From: Lonepinella koalarum
GTDB lineage: Bacteria; Pseudomonadota; Gammaproteobacteria; Enterobacterales; Pasteurellaceae
Length of the DNA stretch: 64,000 bases
Reading direction: 5' to 3'
Assembly (NCBI GenBank): GCA_030525745.1
Contig: JAUNED010000007.1
Coordinates: forward strand, 1 to 64,000
How positions within the stretch are numbered: position 1 is the first letter of the stretch; the number at the start of each line of letters is the position of its first letter. Positions 27,860 through 37,935 of the stretch are shown here, piece by piece. The translations under genes and the position numbers were made by a program. The notes beneath the pieces are model-generated. The model did not search any database. It saw only the letters and a list, made by a program, of their open reading frames with translations, and was not told the origin of the DNA.

Positions 27860-29707
27860 ATGCCTAAATTACGTTCCGCGACCTCAACGCAAGGTCGCAA
27901 TATGGCCGGTGCGCGTGCCTTATGGCGTGCAACGGGAATGAAAGAGACCGATTTCGGGAAGCCGATTATTGCGGTAGTGAATTCTTTCACTCAATTCGTG
28001 CCTGGTCACGTTCATTTAAAAGACTTGGGGCAAATGGTTGCCGAAGAGATCGAAAAAGCCGGTGGGGTGGCGAAAGAGTTTAATACGATTGCGGTCGATG
28101 ACGGTATCGCAATGGGGCACGGCGGGATGCTTTATTCTTTACCAAGCCGTGATTTAATTGCAGATAGCGTAGAATATATGGTAAATGCTCACTGTGCCGA
28201 TGCGATGGTGTGTATCTCTAACTGCGATAAAATCACTCCGGGAATGTTAATGGCGGCAATGCGGTTAAATATTCCGACTATTTTCGTTTCAGGTGGCCCG
28301 ATGGAAGCGGGAAAAACCAAACTTTCCGATCAATTAATTCGCTTGGATTTAGTGGATGCAATGATTGAAAGTGCTGACCCAAATGTGTCTGATGAACGTA
28401 TTGATGCGATTGAACGCAGTGCTTGCCCGACTTGTGGATCTTGCTCAGGTATGTTTACTGCAAACTCGATGAACTGTTTAACTGAAGCCTTAGGTTTAAG
28501 TTTACCGGGCAATGGTTCAATGTTAGCAACTCACGCTGACCGTAAAGAGCTTTTCCTAAGAGCTGGGCGTGAAATTGTGGAACTTTGCCGTAAATATTAC
28601 CAACAAGACGATGAGAGCGTGTTACCTCGTTCAATTGCTACCTTCGATGCATTTGAAAATGCGATGAGCCTTGATATTGCAATGGGTGGTTCAAGTAATA
28701 CGGTACTTCACTTATTGGCGACTGCTCAAGAAGCCGGCGTTGATTTTAAAATGGAAGATATTGACCGCCTCTCTCGTGTTGTGCCGTGCTTAAGTAAAAT
28801 TGCCCCGAATACCAATAAATACCATATGGAAGACGTACACCGTGCAGGTGGAATTATGGGCTTGCTTGGCGAATTAGACCGTGCCGGTTTAATCCATCGT
28901 CACGTTAAAACGGTGTTAGGTTTGACGATTGAGGAGCAGCTTAATCAATACGATATTATTCGTAATAAAGATGAAGATTTACACAAATTCTTCCGTGCCG
29001 GCCCGGCAGGGATTCGTACCACCAAAGCCTTCTCGCAAGATTGCCGTTGGGATACTGTTGATGATGACCGTGTAAACGGCTGTATTCGCAATGTTGAAAA
29101 TGCTGTGACCAAAGAAGGCGGTTTAGCGGTATTGTTTGGAAATATTGCGGAAGACGGCTGTATTGTGAAAACTGCAGGGGTGGATGAATCTATTTGGAAA
29201 TTCACAGGTACGGCAATTGTGTTTGAAAGCCAAGAAGATGCGGTAGCAGGCATTTTAGGTGGCAAAGTCAAAGAAGGGCATATTGTAATTATTCGCTACG
29301 AAGGCCCGAAAGGTGGTCCGGGTATGCAAGAAATGCTTTACCCAACCAGCTATTTGAAATCAATGGGCTTAGGTAAAAAATGTGCCTTATTAACTGACGG
29401 TCGTTTCTCCGGCGGTACATCAGGGTTATCTATCGGACACGCTTCGCCGGAAGCTGCTTCAGGGGGGGCGATTGCCTTAATTAATGATGGCGATACGGTG
29501 GCGATTGATATTCCGAATCGTTCGATTAACTTAATGATTTCAGACGAAGAACTTGCTGCTCGCCGTGCAGAAATGGAAGCCCGTGGCGATAAAGCGTGGC
29601 AACCACTTCAACGTGAGCGAGAAGTGTCGTTTGCACTAAAAGTATTTGGGCATTTCGCGACCTCTGCCGATAAAGGTGCGGTGCGGGATAAATCTTTGTT
29701 AAAATAA
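27860..29707 (+). CDS. ilvD: Dihydroxy-acid dehydratase
   Basis: IlvD dehydrates 2,3-dihydroxy acids to 2-oxo acids in branched-chain amino-acid synthesis. From ATG 27860 (GGAG site) the protein has ~615 residues, the usual length; a TTG two codons earlier is less likely. Iron-sulfur ligands are visible in [11 protein letters not shown] and [11 protein letters not shown]. The active-site region [15 protein letters not shown] is near residue 515. It forms the ilv group with ilvGM, although two unrelated genes intervene. Confidence 0.97.
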   Translation: MPKLRSATSTQGRNMAGARALWRATGMKETDFGKPIIAVVNSFTQFVPGHVHLKDLGQMVAEEIEKAGGVAKEFNTIAVDDGIAMGHGGMLYSLPSRDLIADSVEYMVNAHCADAMVCISNCDKITPGMLMAAMRLNIPTIFVSGGPMEAGKTKLSDQLIRLDLVDAMIESADPNVSDERIDAIERSACPTCGSCSGMFTANSMNCLTEALGLSLPGNGSMLATHADRKELFLRAGREIVELCRKYYQQDDESVLPRSIATFDAFENAMSLDIAMGGSSNTVLHLLATAQEAGVDFKMEDIDRLSRVVPCLSKIAPNTNKYHMEDVHRAGGIMGLLGELDRAGLIHRHVKTVLGLTIEEQLNQYDIIRNKDEDLHKFFRAGPAGIRTTKAFSQDCRWDTVDDDRVNGCIRNVENAVTKEGGLAVLFGNIAEDGCIVKTAGVDESIWKFTGTAIVFESQEDAVAGILGGKVKEGHIVIIRYEGPKGGPGMQEMLYPTSYLKSMGLGKKCALLTDGRFSGGTSGLSIGHASPEAASGGAIALINDGDTVAIDIPNRSINLMISDEELAARRAEMEARGDKAWQPLQREREVSFALKVFGHFATSADKGAVRDKSLLK

Positions 29708-29723
29708 TCTCTTAATACACAAG

Positions 29724-29766
29724 AAAGTGCGGTCAAAATCCCTTGTATTTTGACCGCACTTTTTCT
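29724..29766 (+). terminator. USS-dyad terminator after ilvD
   Basis: AAAGTGCGGTCAAAAT (29724-29739) and its exact 16-nt complement (29747-29762) enclose a 7-nt loop; TTTCT follows. Confidence 0.85.
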
Positions 29767-29816
29767 TTCCCTCATTTCCCTTTATACTATTGCCATACTC
29801 ACTTACTTTGATATCT

Positions 29817-31085
29817 ATGTTTCGTCTGCTTTATAGTTTGATTTTATATCTCATCCAGCCGTTATTAGTGCTGTTTATGTTTTTTCGTAGCCTAAAATCG
29901 CCACAATACCGTCAGCGGTTAAATGAACGTTACGGATTTTACGGCAAAATACTACCGCCCAATCCACAAGGTATTTTAATTCACGCAGCCTCCGTGGGAG
30001 AAGTCATTGCAGTAACGCCTTTAATCAAAGCCCTATTACACCAATATCCGCAGCATGCCATTACCGTCACGACAATGACCCCAACAGGTTCAGAACGCGT
30101 AAAAACCGCCTTTGGCAACCAAGTGAAGCATATCTACCTCCCCTTTGACTTGCCCGACGCTATTAGCCGTTTTCTATACTTTATTCAACCAGCACTTTGC
30201 ATTGTGATTGAAACCGAACTCTGGGCGAATTTAATTCATGAATGTCATCAACGTGGTATTCCGTTACTGATCGCTAACGCAAGATTATCTCCTCGTTCTG
30301 CCCAACGTTACGGCAAACTCACTCGTTACTTACAACCTATTTTAAATAAAATCAGTCTGATTGCCGCTCAAGACAATTTAAGTGCAAAACGTTACCAAGA
30401 TATTGGCTATCAAGGGCATTTGCAAATCACAGGCAATTTAAAATACGATTTAACATTGAGTGAAGAATTACAACAAATGGCAAAACTAAAACGCCAATTG
30501 AGCAAGCGACCCGTTTGGATTGCGGCGAGTACACACAACGGAGAAGATGAAATCATCTTGAAATCCCATCGTACTTTGTTGGAAAAATACCCTGATTTGC
30601 TACTGATTTTAGTGCCAAGGCACCCAGAACGTTTTTCCGATGTGGCAGAATTTATTGAAAAACAAGGGTTTAATTACAGCCGACGTAGCCAGCAAAAAAC
30701 AGCAAAGGAGACAGACCAAATTTTCCTTGGCGATACCATGGGCGAACTGATGTACCTATATGCCCTTTCGGATATTGCTTTCGTCGGCGGAAGCCTGATT
30801 CCTCGCGGTGGCCATAACCCGTTAGAACCCTTAGCCTTCAAACTGCCAGTAATCAGTGGGCGACATACTTTCAATTTCTCTGAAATCGTAGCTCAGCTCA
30901 AATCAGTGCAAGGTATCATTGAAATTGAGGAAAATCCAACTGCACTTTCAAATGCAGTGGAAGTATTACTCAATTCTGAGGAATATCGCATTCAGCTGGG
31001 CAATGCCGGTTTTGGTGTACTGCGTGAAAATCAGGGCGCTTTAACTAGACTATTGGCGTTACTCACGCCTTATTTGGAAAAATAA
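29817..31085 (+). CDS. waaA: 3-deoxy-D-manno-octulosonic acid (Kdo) transferase
   Basis: WaaA (KdtA, GT30) adds Kdo from CMP-Kdo to lipid IVA on the inner face of the cytoplasmic membrane. From ATG 29817 the protein has ~422 residues, starting with a membrane-anchoring hydrophobic segment. A GT-B fold follows, with H-A-A-S-V-G-E near residue 53 (catalytic Glu) and [15 protein letters not shown] near 320. A TTG start at 29790 is less likely. Haemophilus WaaA is monofunctional and needs KdkA; kdkA is present at 31585. Confidence 0.95.
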   Translation: MFRLLYSLILYLIQPLLVLFMFFRSLKSPQYRQRLNERYGFYGKILPPNPQGILIHAASVGEVIAVTPLIKALLHQYPQHAITVTTMTPTGSERVKTAFGNQVKHIYLPFDLPDAISRFLYFIQPALCIVIETELWANLIHECHQRGIPLLIANARLSPRSAQRYGKLTRYLQPILNKISLIAAQDNLSAKRYQDIGYQGHLQITGNLKYDLTLSEELQQMAKLKRQLSKRPVWIAASTHNGEDEIILKSHRTLLEKYPDLLLILVPRHPERFSDVAEFIEKQGFNYSRRSQQKTAKETDQIFLGDTMGELMYLYALSDIAFVGGSLIPRGGHNPLEPLAFKLPVISGRHTFNFSEIVAQLKSVQGIIEIEENPTALSNAVEVLLNSEEYRIQLGNAGFGVLRENQGALTRLLALLTPYLEK

Positions 31086-31087
31086 CC

Positions 31088-31564
31088 ATGAAAACAGTGA
31101 TTTATCCGGGAACCTTTGACCCTATTACTAACGGTCATTTAGATATTATCCAACGAAGTGCGGTGCTTTTTCCGCACGTTTTAGTGGCAGTGGCTCACAA
31201 TCCAAGCAAAAAACCACTGTTTGGATTAGAAGAAAGAGTAGAATTAGTGCGTCAATCCATATCACATTTACCCAATGTCAGCGTCATCGGTTTTGCCGAT
31301 TTGCTTGCTAATGTTGTTAAACAACAACAAATTTCGGCAATCATTAGAGGAATGCGTACAACAATGGATTTTGAATACGAGCTACAACTTGCTCACCTGA
31401 ATCGCCAGCTTACCCAAGGTGTCGAAAGCCTGTTTTTACCTTCCAATGAACAATGGTCTTATGTCTCTTCTACTATCGTGAGAGAAATCCATCTCCATGG
31501 CGGCGATGTCAGCCAATTTGTACCACAACCTGTAATCAATGCGTTAAAAACCAAAAAGCAATAA
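31088..31564 (+). CDS. coaD: Phosphopantetheine adenylyltransferase
   Basis: CoaD (158 residues) transfers AMP from ATP to 4'-phosphopantetheine in coenzyme A synthesis. The nucleotidyltransferase motif reads [14 protein letters not shown] near residues 8-21. The C-terminal S-S-T-I-V-R-E-I is also present. It starts 3 nt after waaA, an adjacency conserved with E. coli. Confidence 0.97.
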   Translation: MKTVIYPGTFDPITNGHLDIIQRSAVLFPHVLVAVAHNPSKKPLFGLEERVELVRQSISHLPNVSVIGFADLLANVVKQQQISAIIRGMRTTMDFEYELQLAHLNRQLTQGVESLFLPSNEQWSYVSSTIVREIHLHGGDVSQFVPQPVINALKTKKQ

Positions 31565-31567
31565 AAT

Positions 31568-31590
31568 AGCCCCAATAGGGGCTTTTATAT
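31568..31590. terminator. Terminator between coaD and kdkA
   Basis: AGCCCC-AATA-GGGGCT is followed by TTTTATA on the plus strand, with an A-rich side for the minus strand. It lies between convergent genes. Confidence 0.8.
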
Positions 31591-32316
31591 CACCGAACAA
31601 GTATAGCCTTGTACTAAGTTAGACCAATGTTCCTCACTAAACTTAATGCCCATTCGCTCCTTCTCTTTTAAAAAAGAACGTTTCAAACGTTGTAAATTCT
31701 GTGCTTTCCAAAAAGTCCCCTGTTTTTCACCGCACTTATCAAAATCAATCAAATAAAATTTCAGTCCATTTTCGGTCTGTTGAGCTAAAATATTATGAGC
31801 GTTTAAGTCCGTATGACAAATTTGTAAATCATGTAACTGGCGAATAAGCTTACCGATATACTGCCATTCTTCGGCAGAAAGCAGAGAAGTCTGTAAAAGT
31901 GAGGTCAAATCTTGAGCATTTTCGATCTTTTCCAACAAAATATCTGCCCGATAGCCTCCCCAAATGCGTTCTACTCTCGCCATAATTGGTTTTGGTACAG
32001 GCAAACCTGCTTGATACAATTTATCCAACAAACGCAATTCCGCAAAACTGCGGCAATTTTCCAATGTAGAAAAATAATAGTGGTCTTTGACAATTTTCCC
32101 CCACAAACCGCCCCGATAATAATGTCGCAAGGCACAATTAACGCCAAGTAAATCATCAGACTTCACAAACCAAGTTACCCCACGCCCTTTAGCACTCCCT
32201 ACAATTCGTTCTTGTGCCTGCCAAAATTCCGGAAGAAAAAAATCGGCATAATTTAATGCGGAAAATTTTTCTTCTGCCAGTAAAAAATACAGATTTTTTT
32301 GTTGTAATTTCATCAT
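31585..32316 (-). CDS. kdkA: 3-deoxy-D-manno-octulosonic acid kinase
   Basis: KdkA phosphorylates the single Kdo of Haemophilus-type lipooligosaccharide at O-4. The protein kinase-like fold shows the catalytic loop H-T-D-L-N-A-H-N-I-L near residue 170 and D-F-D-K-C near 193. With the start at 32316 (GAGGG eight bases upstream) it has 243 residues; another in-frame ATG lies six codons upstream. It is divergent from the heptosyltransferase gene opsX, as in H. influenzae. Confidence 0.92.
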   Translation of the reverse strand: MMKLQQKNLYFLLAEEKFSALNYADFFLPEFWQAQERIVGSAKGRGVTWFVKSDDLLGVNCALRHYYRGGLWGKIVKDHYYFSTLENCRSFAELRLLDKLYQAGLPVPKPIMARVERIWGGYRADILLEKIENAQDLTSLLQTSLLSAEEWQYIGKLIRQLHDLQICHTDLNAHNILAQQTENGLKFYLIDFDKCGEKQGTFWKAQNLQRLKRSFLKEKERMGIKFSEEHWSNLVQGYTCSVI

Positions 32317-32396
32317 TTTGTATGCCCTCTTCATTGGCGAATGATCACATTTTACTTTAAAATAACCTCACTTTTCAAAAACTTGACGGAAATACC

Positions 32397-33437
32397 ATGT
32401 CGTTGTTCAATCAACCACCAAAATCCTTATGTATTCTACGTTTATCTGCTATCGGTGATGTTTGTCATGCCCTCGCAGCTGTACAACAAATTCAGGATTT
32501 TTATCCCGAATGTAAAATCACATGGATTATCGGCAAAACTGAAGCAAGCTTGCTTTCTGCAATCACACAAGGGATTGAATTTGTTGTTTATGATAAAAAA
32601 ACAGGTTGGCATGGTGTATGGAATTTATGGAAAACACTGAAAAATCAACAATTTGATGCCTTATTGAATATGCAAACTGCATTTCGGGCTTCTATACTTT
32701 CACTGGGAATCAAAGCAAAAATTAAGTTGGGTTTTGGTAAAAAACGTAGTCGCGAAGGACAAGGTCTTTTTGTGAATTATCGCATCTCGGATCCACAATC
32801 CCCCCATGTTTTAGATGGATTGCTCGCCTTTGCCCAAAGTATCGGTGTACCCATTCAATCACCTTATTGGCATATTCAGCTCGCGGAAACAGATAAATAT
32901 ATCGTTAATCAATATGTTGATCCACAACGCAAAAATTTGTTGATTTCGCCTTGCTCCAGCAAAGTAGAAAAAGATTGGCTGACAGAACGATATGCTGAGC
33001 TTGCTAATTGGGCAAATCAGCAAGGATTTAACGTTATTTTAAGCGGCTCAAATGCAGTGCGAGAACAAAAAACCATTGAAAAACTGACCGCACTTTGTGA
33101 TTTTCATCCTACGAATACCGCCGGGAAAACCACCCTGCCACAACTGGCCGCATTAATTCAATCCGTTGATTTAGTCATTTCACCTGACAGCGGTGCAGCA
33201 CATATAGCGACAATGGTCGGTACACCGGTAATTGGCCTTTATGCCTATCACAATCCGTTACGCACCGGCCCTTATTATAACCTTGCTAATGTTGTTTCCG
33301 TATATGAACAACACGCCCTTAAAGAATTTGGCAAATCTTCTGCCGAATTACCTTGGGCAACAAAATTAAAGGGGGAAAACCTTATGGCAGACATTAGTGT
33401 TGAGCAGGTAAAAACGAAAATCATGACATTTAAATAG
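32397..33437 (+). CDS. opsX: Lipooligosaccharide heptosyltransferase I (OpsX/WaaC type)
   Basis: This GT9 glycosyltransferase (346 residues) adds the first L-glycero-D-manno-heptose to Kdo in the LOS inner core. The N-terminus I-L-R-L-S-A-I-G-D-V-C-H-A is the family signature. The ADP-heptose-binding part contains S-P-D-S-G-A-A-H-I-A near residue 262 and G-L-Y-A-Y-H-N-P-L-R-T-G-P. The pairing with kdkA argues for heptosyltransferase I rather than WaaF. Confidence 0.9.
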   Translation: MSLFNQPPKSLCILRLSAIGDVCHALAAVQQIQDFYPECKITWIIGKTEASLLSAITQGIEFVVYDKKTGWHGVWNLWKTLKNQQFDALLNMQTAFRASILSLGIKAKIKLGFGKKRSREGQGLFVNYRISDPQSPHVLDGLLAFAQSIGVPIQSPYWHIQLAETDKYIVNQYVDPQRKNLLISPCSSKVEKDWLTERYAELANWANQQGFNVILSGSNAVREQKTIEKLTALCDFHPTNTAGKTTLPQLAALIQSVDLVISPDSGAAHIATMVGTPVIGLYAYHNPLRTGPYYNLANVVSVYEQHALKEFGKSSAELPWATKLKGENLMADISVEQVKTKIMTFK

Positions 33438-33448
33438 GACATTCAGCC

Positions 33449-34261
33449 CTATTTTTTCTGGCATTTGGGGCAGAAGAAACTGTTACGCTGTCCAATCACT
33501 AAACTTTCAATTTTTGTACCGCACTTTGGACAATCTTTTCCTTTTTTACCGTAAATTTGTAATTCTTGGGCAAAATAGCCGGGTTTACCGTCCGGTTGCA
33601 AAAAATCTTTTAAAGTGGTTCCGCCTTGTTGAATTGCGCGGGTGAGCTCTAGTTTGATCATTTCCACTAATAATTCTGCTTGAACTTTTGTGAGTTTTCC
33701 TGCTTGTTTTTGAGGATGCAAGCCACATTTAAATAAGACTTCAGTAGCATAAATATTACCTACGCCAACAACTACGGCGTTATCCATTAAAAAGGCTTTA
33801 AGTGCGGTCAGTTTTTTGCGAGATTTTTTAAATAAATAGGTGGCATTAAATTCCTCAGATAATGGCTCCGGCCCGAGTTTTAAAAATAAGTGGAACTCAT
33901 CTAAATTTACTGTCCAAAGCCAAGCACCGAAACGACGGGGATCGTTATAACGCATAATTTTGCCGTTATTCATCATAATGTCTAGATGATCGTGTTTTTC
34001 TACGAGATCGTTTTCAGTGACAATCCGTACAGATCCTGACATTCCTAAATGTCCGATGATAAATCCCTTTTCCGTATGAATAATTAGATACTTTGCTCGG
34101 CGTGAAAGTGCGGTCACTTTTACTTGAGAAATTTGACTGAGCTCCGAGCTAACCGGCCAACGTAATTGGGGTTGGCGAACAATAATTTTCTCGATAATAA
34201 AATCCTTGAGATAAGGACTAATTCCGTTTTTAGCGGTTTCGACTTCAGGCAATTCAGGCAT
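33449..34261 (-). CDS. mutM: Formamidopyrimidine-DNA glycosylase
   Basis: MutM/Fpg removes 8-oxoguanine and ring-opened purines. The mature N-terminus P-E-L-P-E-V-E-T has the catalytic Pro and Glu. The helix-two-turn-helix region contains V-G-V-G-N-I-Y-A. The C-terminal zinc finger is formed by C-P-K-C and C-P-K-C. The 270-residue length is normal. It lies downstream of rpmB-rpmG, as in E. coli, after an intervening terminator. Confidence 0.97.
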   Translation of the reverse strand: MPELPEVETAKNGISPYLKDFIIEKIIVRQPQLRWPVSSELSQISQVKVTALSRRAKYLIIHTEKGFIIGHLGMSGSVRIVTENDLVEKHDHLDIMMNNGKIMRYNDPRRFGAWLWTVNLDEFHLFLKLGPEPLSEEFNATYLFKKSRKKLTALKAFLMDNAVVVGVGNIYATEVLFKCGLHPQKQAGKLTKVQAELLVEMIKLELTRAIQQGGTTLKDFLQPDGKPGYFAQELQIYGKKGKDCPKCGTKIESLVIGQRNSFFCPKCQKK

Positions 34262-34292
34262 AAATTTTCCTTGTCATTTTTTTGCAAGTAAG

Positions 34293-34317
34293 AAAAAACC
34301 CGAACAATGTCGGGCTC
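34293..34317 (-). terminator. Terminator after rpmG
   Basis: On the minus strand GCCCGACATTGTTCGGGTTTTTT forms a CCCGA/TCGGG stem followed by a T tract. It lies between rpmG and mutM. Confidence 0.8.
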
Positions 34318-34337
34318 CTTTCAATTCATCCACTAAA

Positions 34338-34508
34338 TTATTTGATTTTAGCTTCTTTATAAACAACGTGTTTGCGAACAACTGGATCAAATTTTTTGAT
34401 TTCCATTTTTTCAGGCATATTACGTTTGTTTTTAGTTGTGGTATAGAAATGACCAGTTTCTGCAGTAGAAACTAATTTGATCTTCTCGCGAGTACCTTTA
34501 GCTGCCAT
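34338..34508 (-). CDS. rpmG: 50S ribosomal protein L33
   Basis: This 56-codon gene encodes [14 protein letters not shown] and ends [11 protein letters not shown]. It lacks the Cys pairs of zinc-binding L33 and is thus the C-minus form usual in gamma-proteobacteria. It lies 11 nt after rpmB with an AGGAGCT-like site. Confidence 0.96.
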   Translation of the reverse strand: MAAKGTREKIKLVSTAETGHFYTTTKNKRNMPEKMEIKKFDPVVRKHVVYKEAKIK

Positions 34509-34519
34509 TTGTTAGCTCC

Positions 34520-34756
34520 TTAGATTTTTTCGCCACGAGCACGGATTTCAGCTAAAACTGCATCAATGCCTTTTTTGTCGATAATACGCATACCTTTCGC
34601 TGTTAAGCGTAAGGTTACGAAACGGTTTTCGCTCTCAACCCAGAAACGGTGAGTGTGTAAGTTTGGTAGAAAACGGCGACGAGTCGCGTTTAATGCGTGC
34701 GAACGGTTGTTACCAACTGCCGGACGCTTGCCTGTGACTTGACAGACTCTAGACAT
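34520..34756 (-). CDS. rpmB: 50S ribosomal protein L28
   Basis: From ATG 34756 ([11 protein letters not shown]) the protein has 78 residues, the standard L28 length. Four extra in-frame codons upstream are excluded because a GGAG site precedes 34756. It heads rpmB-rpmG and has its own promoter and a long leader. Confidence 0.97.
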
Positions 34757-34923
34757 AATAATCTCCAATAATAATTAAATATAAGCTCGAGCTTAGGATT
34801 CAGTACAAATTTAAGGCAAGCCGTAAAGCTACCTCGTCAGGTCGCCTCGGATTTTGCCCTTGCACCGACCCACTTACTACATTAAAGGACGCAAATTATA
34901 CTTGCTTTAACTTGCATTCTCAA
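34757..34923 (-). promoter_or_regulatory. rpmBG promoter and ~130-nt structured leader
   Basis: On the minus strand -35 TTGAGA (34923-34918) and -10 TATAAT (34900-34895) are separated by 17 bp. The transcript would start about 130 nt before rpmB. The leader is much richer in G and C than nearby spacers. It includes a small hairpin ACCT-GACG-AGGT, enclosed by GGCAA/TTGCC, and a perfect 14-bp palindrome (34782-34795). An L28/L33 autoregulatory leader is a reasonable hypothesis. Confidence 0.55.
34782..34795. repeat. Perfect 14-bp palindrome upstream of rpmB
   Basis: TAAGCTCGAGCTTA reads the same on both strands and lies 26 bp before the rpmB ATG, inside the leader. It could form a short hairpin or bind a dimeric protein. 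Confidence 0.6.
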
Positions 34924-35054
34924 GCGAAAAATAGGTTTCTTGTTAAATTTGTTGGCTCAAAATTTCGCTTTTCGTTAAAAAGTGCGGTCTGTTTTCTCCC
35001 TGTTTAGCAAATTTTCGTTATAATACCTTTAACTTTTCGTAAAAGGACGAAGTA

Positions 35055-35708
35055 ATGATTTATTTTCAAGATGTCAGTAAGGCCTATTTGGGTGGAAAAC
35101 CTGCATTACAAGGATTGAATTTTCATTTGCCTGTAGGCAGTATGACTTATTTAACAGGACATTCAGGCGCAGGCAAAAGTACTCTGCTCAAACTTATTAT
35201 GGGCATGGAACGAGCCAATACAGGGCAAATTTGGTTTAACGGGCATGATATTACCCGCCTTTCTCCCTACGAATTACCGTTTTTACGGAGACAAATCGGT
35301 ATGGTACATCAAGATTACCGTTTATTGTCAGATCAAAGTGTGGCGGATAATGTGGCATTGCCCTTAATTATTGCCGGCATTCACCCAAAAGAAGCACATA
35401 AATATGCCTTATCTGCGTTGGATCGGGTCGGGTTATATCAATACGCCAATTATTTGCCGGTAGAATTATCTGGCGGTGAGCAACAACGTGTGGATATAGC
35501 TCGAGCTGTGGTACATAAACCACAACTTTTACTGGCTGACGAACCAACAGGAAATTTAGATAATAATCTGTCTTTAGGCATTTTTCAGTTGTTTGAAGAA
35601 TTTAATCGCTTAGGAATGACGATTTTACTCGCCACCCATGATATCAATTTAATTCAGCAAAAACCTAAACCTTGTCTTGTACTGGAACAAGGGCATTTGC
35701 GTCAGTAA
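35055..35708 (+). CDS. ftsE: Cell division ATP-binding protein FtsE
   Basis: FtsE (217 residues) is the ATPase of the FtsEX complex, which activates amidases at the septum. Walker A is G-H-S-G-A-G-K-S-T, the ABC signature is [14 protein letters not shown], and Walker B is [19 protein letters not shown] at 35019-35024 lies 31 nt upstream. ftsX follows 13 nt later. Confidence 0.96.
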   Translation: MIYFQDVSKAYLGGKPALQGLNFHLPVGSMTYLTGHSGAGKSTLLKLIMGMERANTGQIWFNGHDITRLSPYELPFLRRQIGMVHQDYRLLSDQSVADNVALPLIIAGIHPKEAHKYALSALDRVGLYQYANYLPVELSGGEQQRVDIARAVVHKPQLLLADEPTGNLDNNLSLGIFQLFEEFNRLGMTILLATHDINLIQQKPKPCLVLEQGHLRQ

Positions 35709-35721
35709 TCAAGGAATAAAA

Positions 35722-36648
35722 ATGAGTGCAACACATCAAGCCCCATTTTGGGTACAAATGCAATATACCTTTCGTCAAGTTTGGCGCGATTTAGTGGGAA
35801 AAAAATACGGCACATTACTGACAATTTTAGTGATTGCGGTCTCTTTAACCATTCCTACGGTCAGCTTTTTACTGTGGAAAAATGTGAATTCGGCTGCCAA
35901 CCAATTTTCTCCTGAAAGTGAGCTAACAGTCTATTTACACAAGAATTTATCAGAGGAAGACAGTAACAACATTGTTGAAAAAATCCGCCAACAAGAAGGC
36001 GTGGCAAGTTTGAATTATATATCTCGCCAAGAAAGTTTAAAACAATTTCAATCTTGGTCAGGCTTTAGTGAAGAGCTGGATATTTTAGATGACAATCCAT
36101 TACCGGCGGTAGTCATGATTAAACCGAGTAATGATTTTCAACCCTCAGAAAAACGCCAACTACTCTATGAGCAACTAAAAAAATTAAAAGGCGTTGAAGA
36201 GGTAAGAATGGATAATGATTGGTTGGAAAAATTAACTGCACTGACTTGGCTGATTGCCCATGTCGCAATTTTTTGCACGATATTAATGACCCTCGCAGTA
36301 TGCTTGGTGATTACCAATAGTATTCGCTCAGATGTGTATAGTAGCCAAGCCAAAATTCAAGTAATGAAATTATTGGGCGCTACCGAGCAGTTCATTCTAC
36401 GTCCGTTTCTCTACACAGGTGTCATTTATGCTGTACTAGGTGCGTTTTTTGCCTGTATTTTCAGTGCGTTGATTATTGGCTATTTCACCAGTGCGGTGCA
36501 ATATGTGACTGATATTTTTGCCGTAAATTTTAACCTGAGCGGATTAGGTTTAAGTGAAATTCTGTTCTTAGTAATTATTTGTGCGCTTATTGGCTATTCC
36601 TCAGCTTGGATTTCCGCCTCAAAATATATTAAAACAGTGGAAAAATAG
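35722..36648 (+). CDS. ftsX: Cell division protein FtsX
   Basis: From ATG 35722 (AAGGAA site) the protein has ~308 residues. The predicted layout is a cytoplasmic N-terminus, one span near residues 35-55, a large periplasmic domain, then three spans near residues 180-200, 230-255 and 275-300. This is the FtsX topology. It is the permease-like partner of FtsE. A longer frame beginning inside ftsE is rejected on RBS grounds. Confidence 0.95.
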   Translation: MSATHQAPFWVQMQYTFRQVWRDLVGKKYGTLLTILVIAVSLTIPTVSFLLWKNVNSAANQFSPESELTVYLHKNLSEEDSNNIVEKIRQQEGVASLNYISRQESLKQFQSWSGFSEELDILDDNPLPAVVMIKPSNDFQPSEKRQLLYEQLKKLKGVEEVRMDNDWLEKLTALTWLIAHVAIFCTILMTLAVCLVITNSIRSDVYSSQAKIQVMKLLGATEQFILRPFLYTGVIYAVLGAFFACIFSALIIGYFTSAVQYVTDIFAVNFNLSGLGLSEILFLVIICALIGYSSAWISASKYIKTVEK

Positions 36649-36768
36649 AATTTTTTTAAAGGAACTGTATTTTTTTGATTTTTCCTCAATAAAGTCTTGA
36701 TTTTACTATGCTAATATGCAATTAATTAACCCTATACATATTCAAACATCAACATAAGGAAACAAAAA

Positions 36769-37881
36769 ATGAAAAACGTCGGTTTTATCGGTTGGCGCGG
36801 AATGGTTGGTTCCGTCTTAATGGATCGTATGGTGCAGGAAAATGATTTTTCCAACATTAATCCTGTCTTTTTTACTACCTCTCAAGCAGGTCAAAAAGCT
36901 CCTGTTTTTGGCGGTAAAGAGGCCGGTGAATTAAAAAATGCATTCGATATTGATGAATTAAAGCAATTAGACATCATTGTGACTTGCCAAGGTGGCGATT
37001 ACACCAATGAAGTTTATCCAAAATTAAAAGATGCCGGCTGGGACGGCTATTGGATTGATGCAGCGTCAGCATTGCGTATGAAAGACGATGCTATTATTGT
37101 ATTAGATCCGGTAAACCAACACGTCATTTCCGAAGGCCTAAAAAAAGGTATTAAAACTTTCGTTGGTGGAAATTGCACAGTCAGCCTCATGTTAATGGCA
37201 ATTGGCGGTTTATTTGAGAAAAATTTGGTGGAATGGGTTTCTGTAGCCACTTATCAAGCAGCGTCCGGTGCGGGTGCAAAAAATATGCGCGAATTGTTAG
37301 TGCAAATGGGCGAATTAGAAGATAGTGTTAAAGCAGAGTTAGCCAACCCGGCTTCCTCTATTTTAGATATTGAACGTAAAGTCACAGCAAAAATGCGGGC
37401 AGAAGATTTTCCAACAGACAATTTTGGTGCCGCATTAGGTGGTAGCTTAATTCCTTGGATTGACAAATTATTGCCGGAAACCGGACAAACTAAGGAAGAG
37501 TGGAAAGGCTATGCAGAAACCAACAAAATTTTAGGCTTAAGTGAAAATCCAATTCCAGTTGATGGTTTATGCGTGCGTATTGGCGCATTACGTTGCCATA
37601 GCCAAGCATTTACCATTAAACTGAAAAAAGATTTACCGTTGGCAGAGATCGAACAGATCATTGCTGCTCACAATGAATGGGTAAAAGTGATTCCAAACGA
37701 TAAAGAAACTACCTTGCGTGAATTAACGCCGGCCAAAGTCACCGGTACATTAAGTGTGCCTGTCGGACGCTTACGCAAATTGGCTATGGGACCAGAATAT
37801 CTAGCTGCCTTCACTGTGGGTGACCAACTCTTATGGGGTGCAGCAGAACCTGTACGCCGTATCCTAAAACAATTAGTTTAA
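36769..37881 (+). CDS. asd: Aspartate-semialdehyde dehydrogenase
   Basis: Asd (370 residues) reduces aspartyl phosphate to aspartate semialdehyde, feeding lysine, diaminopimelate, threonine and methionine synthesis. The NADP-binding start reads [12 protein letters not shown]. The catalytic Cys is in G-G-N-C-T-V-S near residue 136. The N-terminus closely follows the E. coli enzyme type. A clear AAGGAA site precedes the ATG. Confidence 0.97.
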   Translation: MKNVGFIGWRGMVGSVLMDRMVQENDFSNINPVFFTTSQAGQKAPVFGGKEAGELKNAFDIDELKQLDIIVTCQGGDYTNEVYPKLKDAGWDGYWIDAASALRMKDDAIIVLDPVNQHVISEGLKKGIKTFVGGNCTVSLMLMAIGGLFEKNLVEWVSVATYQAASGAGAKNMRELLVQMGELEDSVKAELANPASSILDIERKVTAKMRAEDFPTDNFGAALGGSLIPWIDKLLPETGQTKEEWKGYAETNKILGLSENPIPVDGLCVRIGALRCHSQAFTIKLKKDLPLAEIEQIIAAHNEWVKVIPNDKETTLRELTPAKVTGTLSVPVGRLRKLAMGPEYLAAFTVGDQLLWGAAEPVRRILKQLV

Positions 37882-37887
37882 TCTTCA

Positions 37888-37917
37888 AAAAGTGCGGTAA
37901 AAATTACCGCACTTTTG
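37888..37917 (+). terminator. USS-dyad terminator after asd
   Basis: AAAAGTGCGGTAA (37888-37900) and TTACCGCACTTTT (37904-37916) form a perfect 13-bp stem with a 3-nt loop. Confidence 0.8.
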
Positions 37918-37935
37918 CCATTAACGTCTAAAACT

